The notes: generated by a model from the letters alone, not told the origin. A stretch of DNA of 64,000 nucleotides from an uncultured Oscillospiraceae bacterium (GCA_934589705.1 CAKTOH010000004.1:62001-126000); one strand, 5' to 3'; positions 40,490 through 49,257 are shown, counted from the first letter of the stretch. Translations and numbers: made by a program.

Positions 40490-41935
40490 TTACCAGGACA
40501 GCATATTCCGGAACAGCTCCATATACCGAGCCGCGGGAACATCCCAGCTGAAGTCGGTTTCCATTTCCTTCTTCTGCAAAGCCCGCCAGGCCTCCCGATC
40601 CGTGTTGTACAGATTCAGGGCCCGCTGGATGGAGGCGAAGAAATCGTCGGCGTTGTAGCTCTGGAAGGTGAAGCCCAGGCCGCCCTTGCCGTCTGCGTCG
40701 CAGGGAGGCACGGTGTCCTTCAGGCCGCCGGTGGCGTGAACCACGGGCACGGTGCCGTAGCGCATGGCGTTCATCTGGCTCAGGCCGCAGGGCTCACTCT
40801 TGGAGGGCATCAGATAGATGTCGCCGCCGGCATAGATCCGGTCGGCCAGTCCCAGGTTGAAGGTGATCTGAGCGGAAACCTGCTCCGGCAGCTGCTTGGC
40901 AAGATCCCGGAAGAAGTTCTCGTACTGAGGCTCGCCGGTGCCCAGAATCAGCAGCTGGGCATTTTCCTCCCACATGAGCCGCCGGGCGATGTAGCACAGC
41001 AGATCCAGACCCTTGTGACCGGCAAGCCGGGTGACCATGACCATCAGGGGCACGTCCGGGGCTTCGGGTAAACCGACCTCCTTTTGCAGGGCGGCCTTGC
41101 ACTTGGCTTTGCCCTCCACAAAGGTTTCGGAGTTGAAATGGGCGGGCAGAGACTTGGAGGTTTCGGGATTGAAGGTATTCACGTCAATGCCGTTGGTGAT
41201 GCCGGTGAGCTTCCAGGCGTTGCTGGCCAGAATCCCGTCCAGACCGTGGGCGTAATAGGGATACATCAGCTCCCGGGCATAGGTCTCGGACACGGTGGTG
41301 ACGAGATCGGCGGTTTCGATGGCGCCCTTCATCACGTTGACGGAGTTGTTCATGTCCAGGGTGGGACGGTACTCCCAGGGCAGCGCCAGCATGTCATCGA
41401 AGAAGGAGCTGTTGGCCCAGCCCTGATACTCGATGTTGTGGATGGTGTACATGCACCGGGTATTACTCAGCCGGTCGTGATAGACCGCCTTCAGGTACAC
41501 GGGGATCAGGCCGCACTGCCAGTCGTTGCACTGGATGATCTCCGGGATAAACTCGATGGCCAGCATGGCGTCCAGACAGGCCCGGGAGAAGAAGGCGAAG
41601 CGTTCGCCGTCGTCCATGTCGCCGTAGATGGCGCCGGTGCGGGCACCGAAATAGTATTCGCTGTCCAGGAAATAGACCTGAACCTTGTCCGCCCGGTTCG
41701 TCAGCTTCATCACGGCGCAGTACTGCTTCCGCCAGCCCAGGGACACCCGGAACTCGGCTATCTTTTCGGTGATGTAGGCGGTGTTGGATTTGATCTTGTG
41801 GTAATAGGGCAAAAACAGGGCGACTTCATTGCCCTCGATCCGGGACAGGGCGGCGGGCAGCGCCTCCATCACGTCTCCCAGACCGCCGGACTTGCAGTAG
41901 GGCGCGCCCTCGGAGGCGCAGATGGCAATTTTCAT
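40490..41935 (-). CDS. glgA: Glycogen synthase (ADP-glucose)
   Basis: 481 residues, GT5 family. The N-terminal KSGGLGDVMEALPAAL is the ADP-glucose-binding KxGGL motif; VTTVSETYARELMYPYYAHGLDG and the C-terminal SKSEPCGLSQMNAMRYGTVPVVHATGGLKDTV with its catalytic Glu are as expected. It extends alpha-1,4-glucan from ADP-glucose. Its start overlaps the glgD stop (ATGA). Confidence 0.95.
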   Translation of the reverse strand: MKIAICASEGAPYCKSGGLGDVMEALPAALSRIEGNEVALFLPYYHKIKSNTAYITEKIAEFRVSLGWRKQYCAVMKLTNRADKVQVYFLDSEYYFGARTGAIYGDMDDGERFAFFSRACLDAMLAIEFIPEIIQCNDWQCGLIPVYLKAVYHDRLSNTRCMYTIHNIEYQGWANSSFFDDMLALPWEYRPTLDMNNSVNVMKGAIETADLVTTVSETYARELMYPYYAHGLDGILASNAWKLTGITNGIDVNTFNPETSKSLPAHFNSETFVEGKAKCKAALQKEVGLPEAPDVPLMVMVTRLAGHKGLDLLCYIARRLMWEENAQLLILGTGEPQYENFFRDLAKQLPEQVSAQITFNLGLADRIYAGGDIYLMPSKSEPCGLSQMNAMRYGTVPVVHATGGLKDTVPPCDADGKGGLGFTFQSYNADDFFASIQRALNLYNTDREAWRALQKKEMETDFSWDVPAARYMELFRNMLSW

Positions 41936-43044
41936 ACAGTTTCTCCTCGCTTGACGATGACGGGGTTCTTCTTGGTGCCGATGAGCTTGGCACCGGGGGT
42001 GACGGTGACATTCTTATCCAGAATGGCATACTTCAGCTCCGCACCCTCGCCGATGACGGCATCGTTGAAGAGGATGCAGTTTTCCACCTGGGCATCCTTG
42101 CAGACGGTGACGTTGCGGAACAGAACGGAGTCCTTGACCTCGCCCTCCAGCATACAGCCGTCGGCTACCAGGGCGTTGTCGATCCGGCTGTCCTCGCCGT
42201 AGTAGGAGGGAACACGGAAGCGCACCTTGGTGTAGATGGGGTGACGGCCGTTGAAGATATCCGTGCGGATATCGCCGTTCAGCAGGGACAGAGAGTTGTT
42301 GAAGTATTCCTCTACGGATTCGTTGTACAAGGCAATGCCGTCGAAGGGGAAGGTGTTCACGGTGACTACATTGCGCTGCCAGCCGCCCATGACCAGATCC
42401 CGGTCCATGTGGAACTTGTCCCGGGCGATCATCTCCTTGACGGAGCGGATCAGGAAGGCCTTGTCCAGGATGAAGATATCCATGGAGGAGACATAGTCCG
42501 CGGGAGCGGCGTAGTCAACCAGCATGTCGGTGACCTCCCCCTTGTCGTCCACCTTCAGAGCCAGGTCGATGACCTTCTCGCCGTTGCAGATGCCGGCCTT
42601 GGTGACGACCGTCACATCCTTGCCGGAGGCAACGTGGGCGCTGAGCACCGCGTTCAGGTCGATGTTGGACAGGATGGCGGAGTCGGTCATGACCACCAGC
42701 TCGTCCCCGGCGCCGTACTCCAGGAAGTCCATGGCGTTGGACAGGGACTCCAGCTTGCCCCGGTAGGTGTGGGTGGAGGACTGGGCATAGGGGGTCAGAA
42801 ATTCCAGACCGCCCTCCTCCAGCTCCAGACCCCATTCCTCACCGTCGCCGATGTGGTTCATCAGGGACTGGTAATTGTGCCGGGAGATCACGCCCACATG
42901 GCGCACACCGGCGTTGCTCAGATTGGACAGGGCAAAGTCCACCTGGCGGTAGCGTCCGCCGAAGGGAAGAGAGGCCATGGTGCGCTTGTCCGTCAGCTCA
43001 CCCATGTCCGCGTCATTGGTAAAGATAATACCCATTACGTTCAT
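41932..43044 (-). CDS. glgD: Glucose-1-phosphate adenylyltransferase regulatory subunit
   Basis: 370 residues. Related to GlgC but the N-terminal GGxGxRL nucleotide loop is replaced by NDADMGELTDKRTMASLPFGGRYRQVDF, so it is expected to be catalytically weak and to form a hetero-oligomer with GlgC, as in Firmicutes. A left-handed beta-helix follows from about 280 (DNALVADGCMLEGEV). Lies between glgC and glgA. Confidence 0.92.
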   Translation of the reverse strand: MNVMGIIFTNDADMGELTDKRTMASLPFGGRYRQVDFALSNLSNAGVRHVGVISRHNYQSLMNHIGDGEEWGLELEEGGLEFLTPYAQSSTHTYRGKLESLSNAMDFLEYGAGDELVVMTDSAILSNIDLNAVLSAHVASGKDVTVVTKAGICNGEKVIDLALKVDDKGEVTDMLVDYAAPADYVSSMDIFILDKAFLIRSVKEMIARDKFHMDRDLVMGGWQRNVVTVNTFPFDGIALYNESVEEYFNNSLSLLNGDIRTDIFNGRHPIYTKVRFRVPSYYGEDSRIDNALVADGCMLEGEVKDSVLFRNVTVCKDAQVENCILFNDAVIGEGAELKYAILDKNVTVTPGAKLIGTKKNPVIVKRGETV

Positions 43045-43061
43045 TGTGGTATCCTCCTAAT

Positions 43062-44258
43062 TTACAGCATGTCGCCGGGCCTCAGCACGGCATTGGCTTC
43101 GACCACAGCGCCCTTGGAGGTAACGCTGATCCGCTTCTTTTCGTTGGGGGCGAAGGCACCGCCTACCACCGCGTTCCGGCAGACCCGGGAGTTTTCTCCC
43201 AGGATGGCGTTGCGGACGATGGCACCGGCCTCGATGACCACGCCGGGCATGACCACCGCGTCCTCGATCTGGGCACCCTCGCCGATGGTGCAGCCCACGG
43301 AGATGACGGAGTGCTTCACCTTGCCGTAGACCTCGCAGCCCTCGGCTACGAAGGAGTCGGAAATGACGGCCTTGGTGTCGATGTAGGAAGAGGGCAGCGC
43401 GGAGTTCCGGGCGTAGATGGTGGAGCGCTTATTGCCCCGGAGCTGGAAGGCAGGCTCCTTGCCCAGAAGCTCCATGTTGGCCTCCCACAGAGAGTCGATG
43501 GTTCCCACGTCCTTCCAGTAGCCGTCGAAGGGATAGGCCATCAGCTTGTGGCCGGAGGTCAGCAGCATGGGGATGATGTTCTTGCCGAAGTCGTTGGAGG
43601 AGTTGGGGTCGTCCTCGTCAAACATCAGGGCGTCCCGGAGGACGCTCCAGGTGAAGCAGTAGATGCCCATGGAGGCGTTGGTGGACTTGGGATGGGCGGG
43701 CTTCTCCTCGAATTCATAGATGGTGTTGTCCGGATTGGTGTTCAGAATGCCGAACCGGGAGGCCTCCGCCAGGGGCACACTGCGCACGGCGATGGTGCAG
43801 GAAGCGCCGTGCTTCTCGTGATACTCCACCATGGCGCTGTAGTCCATCTTGTAGATGTGATCGCCGGAGAGGATGATCACATAATCCGGGTTGAACCGGT
43901 CAACGAAATCGATGTTCTGATAGATGGCGTTGGCGGTGCCCTTGTACCAGCCGGACTTCTTGTCATGCCGCTCGTAGGGAGGCAGAACCTGGGCGCAGGA
44001 ATGGGTCTTGTTCAGACCCCAGGGCTGACCGTTGCCGATGTACTCATTGAGCTCCAGGGGCTGGTACTGGGTGAGGATACCTACGGTGTCGATACCGGAA
44101 TTGACGCAGTTGGAAAGGGGAAAATCGATGATGCGGTACTTGCCGCCGAAGGGGACGGCAGGCTTGGCGGTTTTCTCCGTCAGAACCTTCAGACGGCTGC
44201 CCTGGCCACCGGCCAGCAGCATGGCGATTACGCGTTTTTTCTGAAAATACATGGTCAC
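43062..44258 (-). CDS. glgC: Glucose-1-phosphate adenylyltransferase
   Basis: 398 residues. [37 protein letters not shown] contains the nucleotide-binding loop and activator site; GTANAIYQN and [12 protein letters not shown] form the sugar-phosphate site; the C-terminus is a beta-helix. It makes ADP-glucose, the committed step of glycogen synthesis, and starts the glgC-glgD-glgA operon. Confidence 0.95.
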   Translation of the reverse strand: MTMYFQKKRVIAMLLAGGQGSRLKVLTEKTAKPAVPFGGKYRIIDFPLSNCVNSGIDTVGILTQYQPLELNEYIGNGQPWGLNKTHSCAQVLPPYERHDKKSGWYKGTANAIYQNIDFVDRFNPDYVIILSGDHIYKMDYSAMVEYHEKHGASCTIAVRSVPLAEASRFGILNTNPDNTIYEFEEKPAHPKSTNASMGIYCFTWSVLRDALMFDEDDPNSSNDFGKNIIPMLLTSGHKLMAYPFDGYWKDVGTIDSLWEANMELLGKEPAFQLRGNKRSTIYARNSALPSSYIDTKAVISDSFVAEGCEVYGKVKHSVISVGCTIGEGAQIEDAVVMPGVVIEAGAIVRNAILGENSRVCRNAVVGGAFAPNEKKRISVTSKGAVVEANAVLRPGDML

Positions 44259-44341
44259 AGCTCCTTATATGATTTGATGAACGCCGCGGGTGGTCGTGTT
44301 TTCAAAACGCGGCATACACATTTCTTCGCACCCATAACATA

Positions 44342-44938
44342 TCATACTTTTTGCGATTCGCAAATGGACAATTTATCTAAAATATTAGCGAGACTTTCAG
44401 TATTTTGCACAATTTCTATCCATTTGCATGGGGGAGCACTGGGAATATTTGCTATTTCCGGCCGTTTTTCCAACCATATCATATCCAACCAGCGACCCTG
44501 CTTAAAGCCCTGACGGGGAAATTCCGCCCGAATCCGGTAGCCATTTTTCTCGTGAAAGCGCAGGGAGGGAATATTTTCCCCGCAGACCAGGCTGTAGAGC
44601 ACCTGATAGCCCTGGGAAAAGAGAATTTCCTCCAGCACGGCGTAGAGCTTCCGGGCAATGTCCCTGCCCTGGGCTTCCCGGCGCAGATAGATGGTCGGCT
44701 CGGCGCACCACTGATAGGCCTCCCGGGTGAAGGGAGCGCTGGCGTAGGCGTAGCCCAGGATCCGATTCCCCTCCTCCCAGACCAGCCAGGGAAACTGCTT
44801 GGTGTACTCAGTGAACCGGCGGCGGAATTCCGTCGGGGAGGGGGGCGCGTACTCAAAGCTTACGGTGGTGTTCAGCACATAGGGTGCGTAGATTTCCAGC
44901 ATTTCCGGAAGATCCGCTTCCCGGGCGATTCGAAGCAT
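44342..44938 (-). CDS. GNAT N-acetyltransferase, phosphinothricin acetyltransferase-like
   Basis: 198 residues from MLRIAREADLPEMLEIYAPYV; GAGG lies upstream. GNAT landmarks: VSFEYAPPSPTEFRRR, WEEGNRILGYAYASAPFTREAYQW (typical of the Pat/PPT-acetyltransferase group), acetyl-CoA-binding EAQGRDIARKLYAVLEE, and SLRFHEKNGYR. A C-terminal extension (about 160-198) is unusual for the family. It lies upstream of the glg operon on the same strand. Substrate unknown; members acetylate amino acid analogues. Confidence 0.82.
   Translation of the reverse strand: MLRIAREADLPEMLEIYAPYVLNTTVSFEYAPPSPTEFRRRFTEYTKQFPWLVWEEGNRILGYAYASAPFTREAYQWCAEPTIYLRREAQGRDIARKLYAVLEEILFSQGYQVLYSLVCGENIPSLRFHEKNGYRIRAEFPRQGFKQGRWLDMIWLEKRPEIANIPSAPPCKWIEIVQNTESLANILDKLSICESQKV
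44350..44364. promoter_or_regulatory. Perfect 7-1-7 palindrome upstream of glgC
   Basis: TTTGCGA-T-TCGCAAA, overlapping a possible glgC promoter (TTGCGA, 16-bp spacer, TATGTT on the minus strand) and the last codons of the acetyltransferase gene. Candidate operator for glg control. Confidence 0.4.
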
Positions 44939-45028
44939 CAGAAGGACCTCGCTTTGACAATGGGGTGTAGGGTCGGAAGGCAAACTCCGGCAACTTCATT
45001 TTACGTCACAAAAAAGCCTTCGTCAAGG

Positions 45029-45057
45029 TTGACATTTGGGGTCTGAGTGGGTAAAAT
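45029..45057 (+). promoter_or_regulatory. Promoter of the mgtE leader
   Basis: TTGACA (45029-45034), 17-bp spacer and TAAAAT (45052-45057). It creates a leader of about 150 nt. Confidence 0.75.
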
Positions 45058-45089
45058 AAGATTAAATATTTAATGAAGGAGGTACCACC

Positions 45090-45161
45090 ATGGACGCTGG
45101 CGGCAGTGGCAATATACCTGGTCGAAGTAGCGCGGGCTCCCTGGTGAGCCTTCTCGTGTAG
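45090..45161 (+). CDS. Leader peptide upstream of mgtE
   Basis: 23 codons: MDAGGSGNIPGRSSAGSLVS then LLV, then TAG. It has one of the best ribosome sites in the window (AAGGAGGTACCACC before ATG) and lies wholly in the mgtE leader, ending 51 bp before mgtE. A GGCTC/GAGCC hairpin overlaps its 3' part. The arrangement resembles translational attenuation leaders such as mgtL of enterobacteria, though the peptide is unrelated. No M-box consensus was recognised. Confidence 0.55.
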   Translation: MDAGGSGNIPGRSSAGSLVSLLV

Positions 45162-45212
45162 ATCAGATACATTGCCTCTTATTCTCAAAATTAAGAAAAT
45201 AGGAGGGAAATC

Positions 45213-46592
45213 ATGGCTGAACGTTTTGAAATTGTAGAAAAAGCAGTCCTCACCATGCTGGAGGAGAAGAAGTACCCGACTTTGCGGGACATTCTTGTGA
45301 CCATGAATCCCAGCGACGTGGCAGGACTGTTTGACTGTCTGGAGGAAAAGCAGATTCCGCTGATGTTCCGGCTGCTCCCCAAGGAGCTGGCGGCGGAAAC
45401 CTTCGTGGAGATGGAGCCGGAGGCTCAGGAGCTGCTGATCCGCAGCTTCTCCGATAACGAGCTAAAGGAAGTCCTGGACGAACTGTATGTGGACGACGCG
45501 GCGGATATTGTCGAGGAAATGCCCGCCAACGTGGTGCGGCGGATTCTTCTTCACGCCGACCCGGAAATGCGCCACTCCATCAACCAGATCCTGCGCTATC
45601 CCGAAAACTCCGCCGGTTCCATTATGACCACGGAGTACGTTTCCCTGCGGCCGGAAATGACCGTGGGTGAGGCCATCCTGCGGATTCGCCGGCAGGGCGT
45701 GGACAAGGAGACCATTTACACCTGTTACGTCACCGCGAGTGACCGGAAGCTCCTGGGCATTGTCACCGTGAAGGATCTGCTTCTTGCGGAGGATGACGAC
45801 GATAAAATTGAAGAGCTGATGATCACCAACCTGATCTGTGTCACCACCCAGACCGACCAGGAGGAAGTGGCCCGGATGTTCAGCAAGTACAACTTCCTGG
45901 CTCTGCCTGTGGTGGACGGAGAGCACCGGATGGTGGGTATCGTCACCTTCGACGATGCCATGGACGTCATGGAGGAAGAGGCCACCGAGGATATGGAGAT
46001 CATGGCGGCTATGACGCCTTCCGAGAAGACCTATCTGAAGAGCTCGCCTTTTGATCTGTACAAGCACCGGATTCCCTGGCTGATGCTGCTGATGGTGTCG
46101 GCAACCTTCACGGGAATGATCATTTCGTCCTTTGAAAGTGCCCTGGCGCTGCTGCCTGCCCTGACCGCCTTCATCCCCATGCTGATGGATACCGGCGGTA
46201 ACTGCGGCTCCCAGTCCTCCGTGACGGTGATCCGTTCCCTGAGTCTGGATGAGCTGAAATTCGAGGATATTTTCCGGGTCATGTGGAAGGAGCTCCAGAC
46301 GGCCGTTCTCTGCGGCGTTACCCTGGCGGCACTGTGCTTCGTGAAGGTGCTGGTGGTGGATCGGATGCTCATGGGCAACGCCAGCATCAGCCTGCTGGTG
46401 TCGGGGGTCGTGAGCCTGACCCTGGGGGTGACGGTGATTATGGCCAAGTTCGTGGGCTGCACCCTGCCTCTGCTTGCCAAACGCCTGGGCTTTGACCCGG
46501 CGGTGATGGCTTCGCCTTTCATCACCACCATTGTGGATGCCCTGAGCCTTCTGGTGTACTTCATGTTCGCCAAGTCCATTCTGGGACTGTAA
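45213..46592 (+). CDS. mgtE: Magnesium transporter MgtE
   Basis: 459 residues. N-terminal helical domain (about 1-135, with ADIVEEMPANVVRRILLH), two CBS domains (about 140-265), a connecting helix, then five membrane helices (about 285-459) with PLLAKRLGFDPAVMASPFITTIVDALSLLVYF, the ion-pathway signature. A homodimeric Mg2+ channel gated by cytosolic Mg2+ through the CBS domains. Start fixed by AGGAGGG. Expression probably depends on the leader at 45064-45212. Confidence 0.95.
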   Translation: MAERFEIVEKAVLTMLEEKKYPTLRDILVTMNPSDVAGLFDCLEEKQIPLMFRLLPKELAAETFVEMEPEAQELLIRSFSDNELKEVLDELYVDDAADIVEEMPANVVRRILLHADPEMRHSINQILRYPENSAGSIMTTEYVSLRPEMTVGEAILRIRRQGVDKETIYTCYVTASDRKLLGIVTVKDLLLAEDDDDKIEELMITNLICVTTQTDQEEVARMFSKYNFLALPVVDGEHRMVGIVTFDDAMDVMEEEATEDMEIMAAMTPSEKTYLKSSPFDLYKHRIPWLMLLMVSATFTGMIISSFESALALLPALTAFIPMLMDTGGNCGSQSSVTVIRSLSLDELKFEDIFRVMWKELQTAVLCGVTLAALCFVKVLVVDRMLMGNASISLLVSGVVSLTLGVTVIMAKFVGCTLPLLAKRLGFDPAVMASPFITTIVDALSLLVYFMFAKSILGL

Positions 46593-46618
46593 GACAGCTC
46601 CGATTCGACAAAAAGGGA

Positions 46619-46647
46619 TTGATTTTTTGGCCGGGGTCTGTTATAAT
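46619..46647 (+). promoter_or_regulatory. Promoter of tRNA-Gly
   Basis: TTGATT (46619-46624), 17-bp spacer, TATAAT (46642-46647) with an extended TG, 11 bp before the tRNA. Confidence 0.75.
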
Positions 46648-46658
46648 GACCCCACAAC

Positions 46659-46732
46659 GCAGGGTTAGTTCATCGGTAGAACGGTCGCTTCCCAAGCCAC
46701 AGAGGCGGGTTCGATTCCCGTACCCTGCTCCA
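46659..46732 (+). tRNA. tRNA-Gly (CCC)
   Basis: 74 nt with encoded CCA. Acceptor GCAGGGT/ACCCTGC, D-arm GTTC/GAAC, anticodon arm GTCGC-TTCCCAA-GCCAC (one C-C mismatch), T-arm GCGGG-TTCGATT-CCCGT. Anticodon CCC reads GGG codons. Confidence 0.92.
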
Positions 46733-46734
46733 TA

Positions 46735-46770
46735 CAAGAAAAGAGCACCCCACCAGGGGTGCTTTTCTTG
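46735..46770 (+). terminator. Terminator of tRNA-Gly
   Basis: A long stem from AAGAAAAGAGCACCCC to GGGGTGCTTTTCTTG starting three bases after the CCA. Confidence 0.85.
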
Positions 46771-46784
46771 TATATTGAGGACGG

Positions 46785-46798
46785 ACGGGAATCGAACC
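46785..46798 (-). other. Inverted T-arm sequence beyond the tRNA-Gly terminator
   Basis: ACGGGAATCGAACC is the exact reverse complement of 14 bases of the tRNA-Gly T-arm (GGTTCGATTCCCGT), on the far side of the terminator. No other tRNA parts adjoin it. Confidence 0.6.
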
Positions 46799-46880
46799 AT
46801 TCTCAATGCAAATGTCCGGTGGACATTTGCCAAGTGCCAGTTGGATGGCACTTGCTCCTTTATCTGCCTAAAATGCACAA

Positions 46881-46918
46881 AAAGAGGAAGCAAACCGAAA
46901 TTTGCTTCCTCTTTTTCG
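46881..46918 (-). terminator. Bidirectional terminator after rubredoxin
   Basis: AAAGAGGAAGCAAA (46881-46894) pairs with TTTGCTTCCTCTTT (46901-46914), with A-rich and T-rich flanks. Confidence 0.85.
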
Positions 46919-46926
46919 GATAGATT

Positions 46927-47061
46927 TTACTCGGCGGGAGAGAATTGATCCTTGCTCACGCCGCACAGGGGGCACTCGAAATCCTCGGGCAGGTCTTCGA
47001 ATTTGACGCCGGTTTCTTCCTCGTCGTAGACCCAGCCGCAGACATCGCAGACATATTTCAT
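46927..47061 (-). CDS. Rubredoxin
   Basis: 44 residues starting [18 protein letters not shown]; the two iron-binding pairs are CDVCG and CPLCG. Short for a rubredoxin (about 52 is usual) because the loop after [10 protein letters not shown] is trimmed. An electron carrier, here probably feeding rubrerythrin-type peroxidases encoded nearby. AAAGGAG precedes the ATG; longer in-frame extensions lack similarity. Confidence 0.93.
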   Translation of the reverse strand: MKYVCDVCGWVYDEEETGVKFEDLPEDFECPLCGVSKDQFSPAE

Positions 47062-47093
47062 AGGTGCTTCTCCTTTCGGGTTATCGGGCGGCG

Positions 47094-47441
47094 TTATTCC
47101 GTTACGCCGCAGGCGGATTTCACCGCTTCCACGACACGCTTGCCCTGGGCAAAGCCTTTGAAGGTGTAGGTATCGCTGCCGTACTGAAATTTCAGCCAAG
47201 TGTTCAGCACGAAACTGCTGGCCTTGAGGAATCTGGCCTTTCGCAGATCCAGTTCCTCCACAAATTCTCCCAGACCGCCCATGCCTACGCAGGTATACAG
47301 GGACAGCCGGCTGCCGTTCAGGAAGAACCAGGCACGGCCCTGATTGCCGCCCGAGCAGGTGACGTCGGCCATGAAGGCAATCTCCCGGTCGTCGATGAGT
47401 TGCTTGTCTCGGGCATCCCTCAGGAACGGATTCTCTGTCAT
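47094..47441 (-). CDS. Hypothetical protein between rubredoxin and reverse rubrerythrin
   Basis: 115 residues from [15 protein letters not shown] (upstream in-frame start at 47510 possible). Alternating hydrophobic pattern suggests a beta-rich fold ([43 protein letters not shown]), somewhat like PH-type or lipocalin-like small domains. Family not recognised. Its neighbours suggest a link with oxidative stress or rubredoxin, but nothing in the protein shows this. Confidence 0.6.
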   Translation of the reverse strand: MTENPFLRDARDKQLIDDREIAFMADVTCSGGNQGRAWFFLNGSRLSLYTCVGMGGLGEFVEELDLRKARFLKASSFVLNTWLKFQYGSDTYTFKGFAQGKRVVEAVKSACGVTE

Positions 47442-47499
47442 AGTGATTTTACCACACTTTCTGTTGATTTGGGAATACGGTGTTTGTCTTTCGGTGAAA

Positions 47500-47528
47500 T
47501 CGGGAACCATCCGGAGGACGGTTCCCGA
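47500..47528. terminator. Hairpin downstream of reverse rubrerythrin
   Basis: TCGGGAACC (47500-47508) pairs with GGTTCCCGA (47520-47528). The T-tract is weak. Confidence 0.5.
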
Positions 47529-47576
47529 TGAGCGTTTTCTTTCGAAGGTTTGTGCAGAAATGTGCCGATACCGACC

Positions 47577-48275
47577 TTACTTCTTGAAGATGTCGCCCAG
47601 CTTGGAGGCTACATCGGCGGCTGCGTCAACGGCCTTCTCGGCGACCTTGTTGGCCTTGGCGGCGGCCTTCTCCAGAGCGATCTCCTTGGCGAAGTACCGA
47701 TCCAGCATACCCTTCAGCGCGCGGCCGTGGCGAGCCTCGTCACGGGCCATTTCGTGGACGGTGTCGTGGATGGCATCCAGACCGTTGCGCTTGGCGCAGG
47801 AGGCCAGATCGAACTTGCCCTGGGTGGCGCCGAACTCGCAGTCCACACGCCAGGCAAGGTTCGCCCGGGTGGAGGCCTTCATGTTGGGCTCCAGGTCCTC
47901 GCCCAGCATCTCGGCGAACTTGGCGGCGTGCTCGGCTTCCTCATATGCTGCCTTCTCCCAGTACAGGCCGATTTCCGGATAGCCCTCCCGATGGGCGATC
48001 CGAGCCATGCACAGGTACATACCCACTTCGCTGCACTCGCCCTGGAAGTTGGCCTTCAGCTGCTCGAAGATGAACTTCTTGTCCTCATCGGAGATGTCGG
48101 GGTTGTTTTTGACGGTCTTGGCGTAGATGCCGTACTCGTGCTCGGCAGCCAGCTTGCCCTCTTCCATTTCCTTGAACTTGGAGCCGTCCACATGGCACAC
48201 GGGGCACTTGAAGCCTTCGGGGATGGAGTCTCCTTCGTAGACGTAGCCGCAGACGGGGCAAACAAATTTCTTCAT
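47577..48275 (-). CDS. Reverse rubrerythrin (NADH pero xidase-type)
   Basis: 232 residues. An N-terminal rubredoxin domain ([22 protein letters not shown], about 6-27) precedes a four-helix diiron domain ([50 protein letters not shown]...[17 protein letters not shown]), the reverse of classical rubrerythrin. In Clostridium such proteins reduce H2O2 and O2. The C-terminal 30 residues are an Ala/Lys-rich helix. Lies 25 bp after perR on the same strand, so probably derepressed by peroxide. Confidence 0.93.
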   Translation of the reverse strand: MKKFVCPVCGYVYEGDSIPEGFKCPVCHVDGSKFKEMEEGKLAAEHEYGIYAKTVKNNPDISDEDKKFIFEQLKANFQGECSEVGMYLCMARIAHREGYPEIGLYWEKAAYEEAEHAAKFAEMLGEDLEPNMKASTRANLAWRVDCEFGATQGKFDLASCAKRNGLDAIHDTVHEMARDEARHGRALKGMLDRYFAKEIALEKAAAKANKVAEKAVDAAADVASKLGDIFKK

Positions 48276-48300
48276 AATAATATCCTCCCTAAATTGATTT

Positions 48301-48711
48301 TTAATTTGTGTATCCTTTTCTGAGTTTCGCGCAGTTCCGGCACAGCCCGGTGAAGGTCAGCCGGCAGTCCTGAACCAAGCAGCCGGAGGCTTGCTCCGCT
48401 CCATTGCTCAGGCTTTGGGGTACTTCCATCTCCGGAAGATCCAGCACCGCATCGCACTGGTTGCAGATGAAATGCACATGGGGCTCCGTGTTGGCGTCGA
48501 ACCGCTCGATACCCCGGACGGTGGCCACGCTGGTCACAAGTCCCTGGTTCTTGAACCAGGTCAGGTTCCGGTAAACCGTCGCCAGGGAAATATCCGGATG
48601 CTCCGCCTGGAGCATTTCGTGCACCATTTCCGCAGATGGATGACTTTTGGTGGAGCGCAGGCAGGTGAGAATGGCGTTGCGCTTTTTGAATTGCTTTGCG
48701 CCGACTTCCAT
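48301..48711 (-). CDS. perR: Fur-family peroxide regulator PerR
   Basis: 136 residues from the ATG at 48711, with GGAGG five bases upstream. DNA-binding helix [20 protein letters not shown], regulatory-metal motif [10 protein letters not shown] and a second CxxC (CRNC) forming the structural zinc site. Overall like Clostridium PerR. It precedes reverse rubrerythrin, the classic clostridial target, and has a perfect 8-3-8 palindrome beside its own -35 box. Confidence 0.9.
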   Translation of the reverse strand: MEVGAKQFKKRNAILTCLRSTKSHPSAEMVHEMLQAEHPDISLATVYRNLTWFKNQGLVTSVATVRGIERFDANTEPHVHFICNQCDAVLDLPEMEVPQSLSNGAEQASGCLVQDCRLTFTGLCRNCAKLRKGYTN

Positions 48712-48759
48712 AGGCACCTCCGTAAGCTCTGTTTGTAAGTGATTCTTGTTTACGAGCTG

Positions 48760-48810
48760 AGTATATCACGGAAGCTTCTGTTTGTCAATATGCAAATAAG
48801 AATTATTTGC
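48760..48810 (-). promoter_or_regulatory. perR promoter with a PerR/Fur-type box
   Basis: On the minus strand: TTGACA (complement of 48783-48788), 17-bp spacer, TATACT (complement of 48760-48765). GCAAATAA-GAA-TTATTTGC, a perfect inverted repeat, lies at 48792-48810 just upstream of the -35 box. Confidence 0.75.
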
Positions 48811-48933
48811 AAATAAATTTTGAATGGATACCGGCTCCCGAACCTGGGAGCCGGTGGGGGATTCAGGAAACGCAGACAACACGCCGTAGGGCCGATGCCC
48901 GCATCGACTCCGGGGCACCCAAAGCTTTTGATA

Positions 48934-48962
48934 TTGACACGCTCGGAAGGCTTTGCTACAAT
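48934..48962 (+). promoter_or_regulatory. Promoter of type I toxin mRNA, module 1
   Basis: TTGACA (48934-48939), 17-bp spacer, TACAAT (48957-48962) with an extended TG. The mRNA would have a 120-nt leader. A GC hairpin (ACCGGCTCCC/GGGAGCCGGT, about 48830-48856) lies upstream. Confidence 0.75.
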
Positions 48963-49088
48963 TACCTTGGTTCTTCGGAACCGGGGTGCTGCCATCCGGT
49001 GGCGGTTCTGCTTCCCTCTTGCTTCTCAACAGGGGGTACGCACACACTTTTTCACCCCCTGTCCTTCTGCGGAAAGGGGGTGACCAAA

Positions 49089-49175
49089 ATGACTTTTACG
49101 GAACTATGCCAGTTTTGTTTGGTACTTATTGGTCTTGCCGGTCTCATTATCGAGATCGTAAACAAGAAAAAGTAA
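49089..49175 (+). CDS. Small membrane toxin (holin-like, type I), module 1
   Basis: 28 residues: MTFTELCQFCLVLIGLAGLI then IEIVNKKK. One membrane helix (about 8-23) and a basic tail, like the putative holin-like toxins and TxpA/BsrG-type peptides of Firmicutes. GGGGGTG lies 5-6 nt before the ATG. A relative of 30 residues is at 61278. Both share the downstream bidirectional terminator, an antisense promoter, and a conserved 5'-3' pairing in the mRNA, so they are two copies of one kind of toxin-antitoxin module. Confidence 0.8.
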   Translation: MTFTELCQFCLVLIGLAGLIIEIVNKKK

Positions 49176-49204
49176 CCGCCCAAGCCTTCCAAGCAAGCGG
49201 TTAC
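49172..49204. terminator. Bidirectional terminator shared by toxin mRNA and antisense RNA, module 1
   Basis: GTAACCGC (49172-49179) and GCGGTTAC (49197-49204), flanked by AAAAA on the left and TTTTT on the right. It overlaps the toxin stop codon. Confidence 0.8.
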
Positions 49205-49257
49205 TTTTTCTAAGTGACACAGGGGAGGCGAACCGTCTATCGGCAGCACCCTTTTCT
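49172..49257 (-). ncRNA. Antisense RNA antitoxin, module 1 (predicted)
   Basis: Predicted transcript of about 85 nt starting near 49257 and ending at the hairpin 49172-49204, overlapping the 3' end of the toxin gene, as RatA overlaps TxpA in Bacillus. It is inferred from the promoter at 49264-49292 and the terminator. Confidence 0.7.

Noticed and set aside
45064..45212. M-box (Mg2+) riboswitch before mgtE
   Set aside because: The conserved M-box core sequences are not recognisable; the leader peptide explains part of the conserved-looking sequence.
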